From positions 1 through 6,010 of the forward strand of contig DMTS01000077.1 in assembly GCA_003477045.1 (NCBI GenBank): a DNA stretch of 6,010 bases, in the 5' to 3' direction. Shown piece by piece: positions 4,842-6,010 of this stretch (the stretch's first letter is position 1; the number at the start of each line of letters is the position of its first letter). Made by a program: the position numbers and the translations under genes. This DNA is from Candidatus Delongbacteria bacterium. GTDB taxonomy: Bacteria > UBA4055. The notes beneath the pieces were generated by a model. The model was given only the letters and a program-made list of their open reading frames with translations. It searched no databases and was not told the DNA's origin.

Positions 4842-5933
4842 ATGATCGACTCTAACGAAAAATATATGAATCTAGCTTTAAAAGAAGCGATAAAAGGTGC
4901 CGGACATGTTAGCCCGAACCCGCTGGTCGGAGCAGTTATTGTACAAAATGATAAAATAATCGGAAAAGGTTATCACAAACTCTACGGACAGGCTCATGCG
5001 GAGGTGAACGCAATAGCTTCGTGCCACGAAAATCCTGCGGGAAGCATCCTGTTTGTAACTCTTGAACCGTGCTCACACCACGGAAAAACCCCTCCTTGCA
5101 CAGACATGATCATAAAACATAGGTTCAAAAAAGTTTTTATCGGAACGACCGACCCTTCACCTCATTCAGCCGGAAAGGGGGTCGAAATATTGAAAAAAGC
5201 AGGAATAGAAGTTCATACAGGCATTTGTGAAGAAAAATGCCGGATACTGAATGCTCCATTTTTTCACTACCTGTCTCACGGCACTCCTCTGATAATTCTG
5301 AAAGCAGCAGTATCGCTCGACGGATCTCTTGCTACGGACAGCGGCGATTCAAAATGGATCACGAACGAAAAAAGCCGTAAGTTCGCTCACAAATTGAGAA
5401 ACCTTTACGATGCGGTGCTTGTGGGTAAGAACACTGTACTTAAAGATGACCCGGAACTTACAGCAAGATATAGGAGTGGCAGAAATCCCGTAAGGATAGT
5501 CGCTGAGAAAGATCTCGGCTTACCGTTAGATAGAAAAATATTTGACGGCTCTGCAGAATCAATGATCATTACATCTGAAAGCATTTCTGCATCCATGGAA
5601 ACATTTTACAATGATAAAGGTATAAGCTTGGTTAAGGTTTCTGAAAAATCCGGCTTCCTTGACCTTGAAAAGGCATTTAAAATCATCGGAAAGAAAGGGA
5701 TCAGATCAATTATGGTTGAAGGCGGCGGCACCATGCATAATTATCTTTTAAAGAACAAACTGGCTCACAGGATAAATTTGTTTATAGCTCCTAAACTTAT
5801 CGGAAGCGGCAGAAAATTCTTCTTTGGTTCAGGATTCGAAAAGATTTCCGACTGCATAGATCTTGACATCATCTCATCTAAAAATTTGGACGGGGATCTA
5901 TATATTGACGCATCTATAAGGTATTCAGATTGA
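4842..5933 (+). CDS. ribD: Bifunctional riboflavin biosynthesis deaminase/reductase RibD
   Basis: RibD carries out two consecutive cytoplasmic steps of riboflavin synthesis: zinc-dependent deamination of the pyrimidine formed from GTP, then NADPH-dependent reduction of its ribosyl side chain. The 363-residue length is typical. The N-terminal deaminase (about 1-145) has NPLVGAVIV (26-34), the zinc/catalytic H52-A-E54, and P76-C77 with C86 in EPCSHHGKTPPC. The DPSPHSAGKG block at 104-113 is also characteristic. The reductase (about 148-363) has LKAAVSLDG (153-161), SKWIT (170-174), DDPELTAR (201-208), EGGG (292-295) and the IAPKLIGSG stretch near the C-terminus. Both active sites look intact. 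The ATG at 4842 matches the family N-terminus (YMNLALKEA). It is divergent from the minus operon, and its stop overlaps the start of the next gene, suggesting co-transcription with it. No other rib genes are visible. Confidence 0.96.
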   Translation: MIDSNEKYMNLALKEAIKGAGHVSPNPLVGAVIVQNDKIIGKGYHKLYGQAHAEVNAIASCHENPAGSILFVTLEPCSHHGKTPPCTDMIIKHRFKKVFIGTTDPSPHSAGKGVEILKKAGIEVHTGICEEKCRILNAPFFHYLSHGTPLIILKAAVSLDGSLATDSGDSKWITNEKSRKFAHKLRNLYDAVLVGKNTVLKDDPELTARYRSGRNPVRIVAEKDLGLPLDRKIFDGSAESMIITSESISASMETFYNDKGISLVKVSEKSGFLDLEKAFKIIGKKGIRSIMVEGGGTMHNYLLKNKLAHRINLFIAPKLIGSGRKFFFGSGFEKISDCIDLDIISSKNLDGDLYIDASIRYSD

Positions 5934-6010
5934 AACTTTCTAAAGAAATAAAATTACTTTTCGCTGCAGATTTCTTCACGATAAATTTATCGACACTGAT
6001 ACTTTTTATA
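5930..6010 (+). CDS. N-terminal fragment of a membrane protein, possibly a polyprenyl glycosylphosphotransferase
   Basis: A frame opens at TTG 5930-5932 and remains open for 27 codons to the right edge. The TTG shares TTGA with the ribD stop (TGA 5931-5933), a 4-base overlap of the ATGA type seen in translationally coupled genes. AAGGT at 5918-5922 lies 7 nt before it, and no ATG or GTG occurs in the visible frame. The peptide begins MKLSKEIKLL and continues FAADFFTINLSTLILFI: a short basic start followed by a hydrophobic helix. The DFFTINLS pattern resembles the first transmembrane segment of sugar transferases that load undecaprenyl phosphate for polysaccharide synthesis. That identification rests on about 20 residues and is tentative; the membrane location is more secure. 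Confidence 0.55.
   Translation, partial: MKLSKEIKLLFAADFFTINLSTLILFI

Noticed and set aside
5405..5596. Open minus-strand frame inside ribD
   Set aside because: It overlaps conserved RibD reductase motifs on the other strand and has no features of its own.

Overview
The window is AT-rich and tightly packed bacterial chromosome. It holds four complete or near-complete housekeeping-type genes, one large unfamiliar gene, and gene fragments at both ends. No RNA genes, mobile elements, CRISPR arrays or prophage signatures were seen, and no gene-free stretch exceeds about 125 bases. The taxon cannot be fixed from this sequence. The base composition, the mix of Shine-Dalgarno-led and apparently leaderless genes, and the family variants suggest a little-cultured Gracilicutes/FCB-like lineage, but that is only an inference.

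Layout, left to right. Bases 1-147 (minus) are the 5' end of an unrecognised conserved-type gene. It diverges across a 17-bp perfect palindrome from hemW (240-1364, plus), a radical-SAM haem chaperone. hemW overlaps by 11 bp, tail to tail, with the last gene of a three-gene minus-strand operon. In transcription order that operon is a ~789-residue protein (4706-2337), queE (2331-1690) and a Dabb-family small protein (1668-1354). A 120-bp divergent promoter region separates the operon from ribD (4842-5933, plus), the bifunctional riboflavin deaminase/reductase. The ribD stop overlaps a TTG start of a membrane protein whose first residues resemble a polyprenyl glycosylphosphotransferase; it runs off the right edge.

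The most interesting item is the large minus-strand protein. Its C-terminal ~390 residues follow the block order of the metallo-beta-lactamase/beta-CASP nucleases (CPSF73, RNase J and Integrator-type enzymes). Almost every metal-ligand position is substituted: the HxHxDH block reads N-A-R-D-N-H, the AGHILGS-type block reads SGSIPGS, and the GD block reads SN. It is therefore best read as a catalytically dead beta-CASP pseudoenzyme with a ~390-residue N-terminal extension, co-transcribed with queE.

Regulation. The two plus-strand genes hemW and ribD lack Shine-Dalgarno sequences. Each carries TATATT ending exactly 9 nt before the ATG, which points to leaderless transcripts. The minus-strand operon head and the left-edge gene have TTGATT -35 boxes, 17-nt spacers and ribosome binding sites. 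HemW (haem delivery), QueE (7-deazaguanine synthesis) and RibD (flavin synthesis) are all cofactor or modified-base functions, but nothing in the sequence shows them acting in one pathway.
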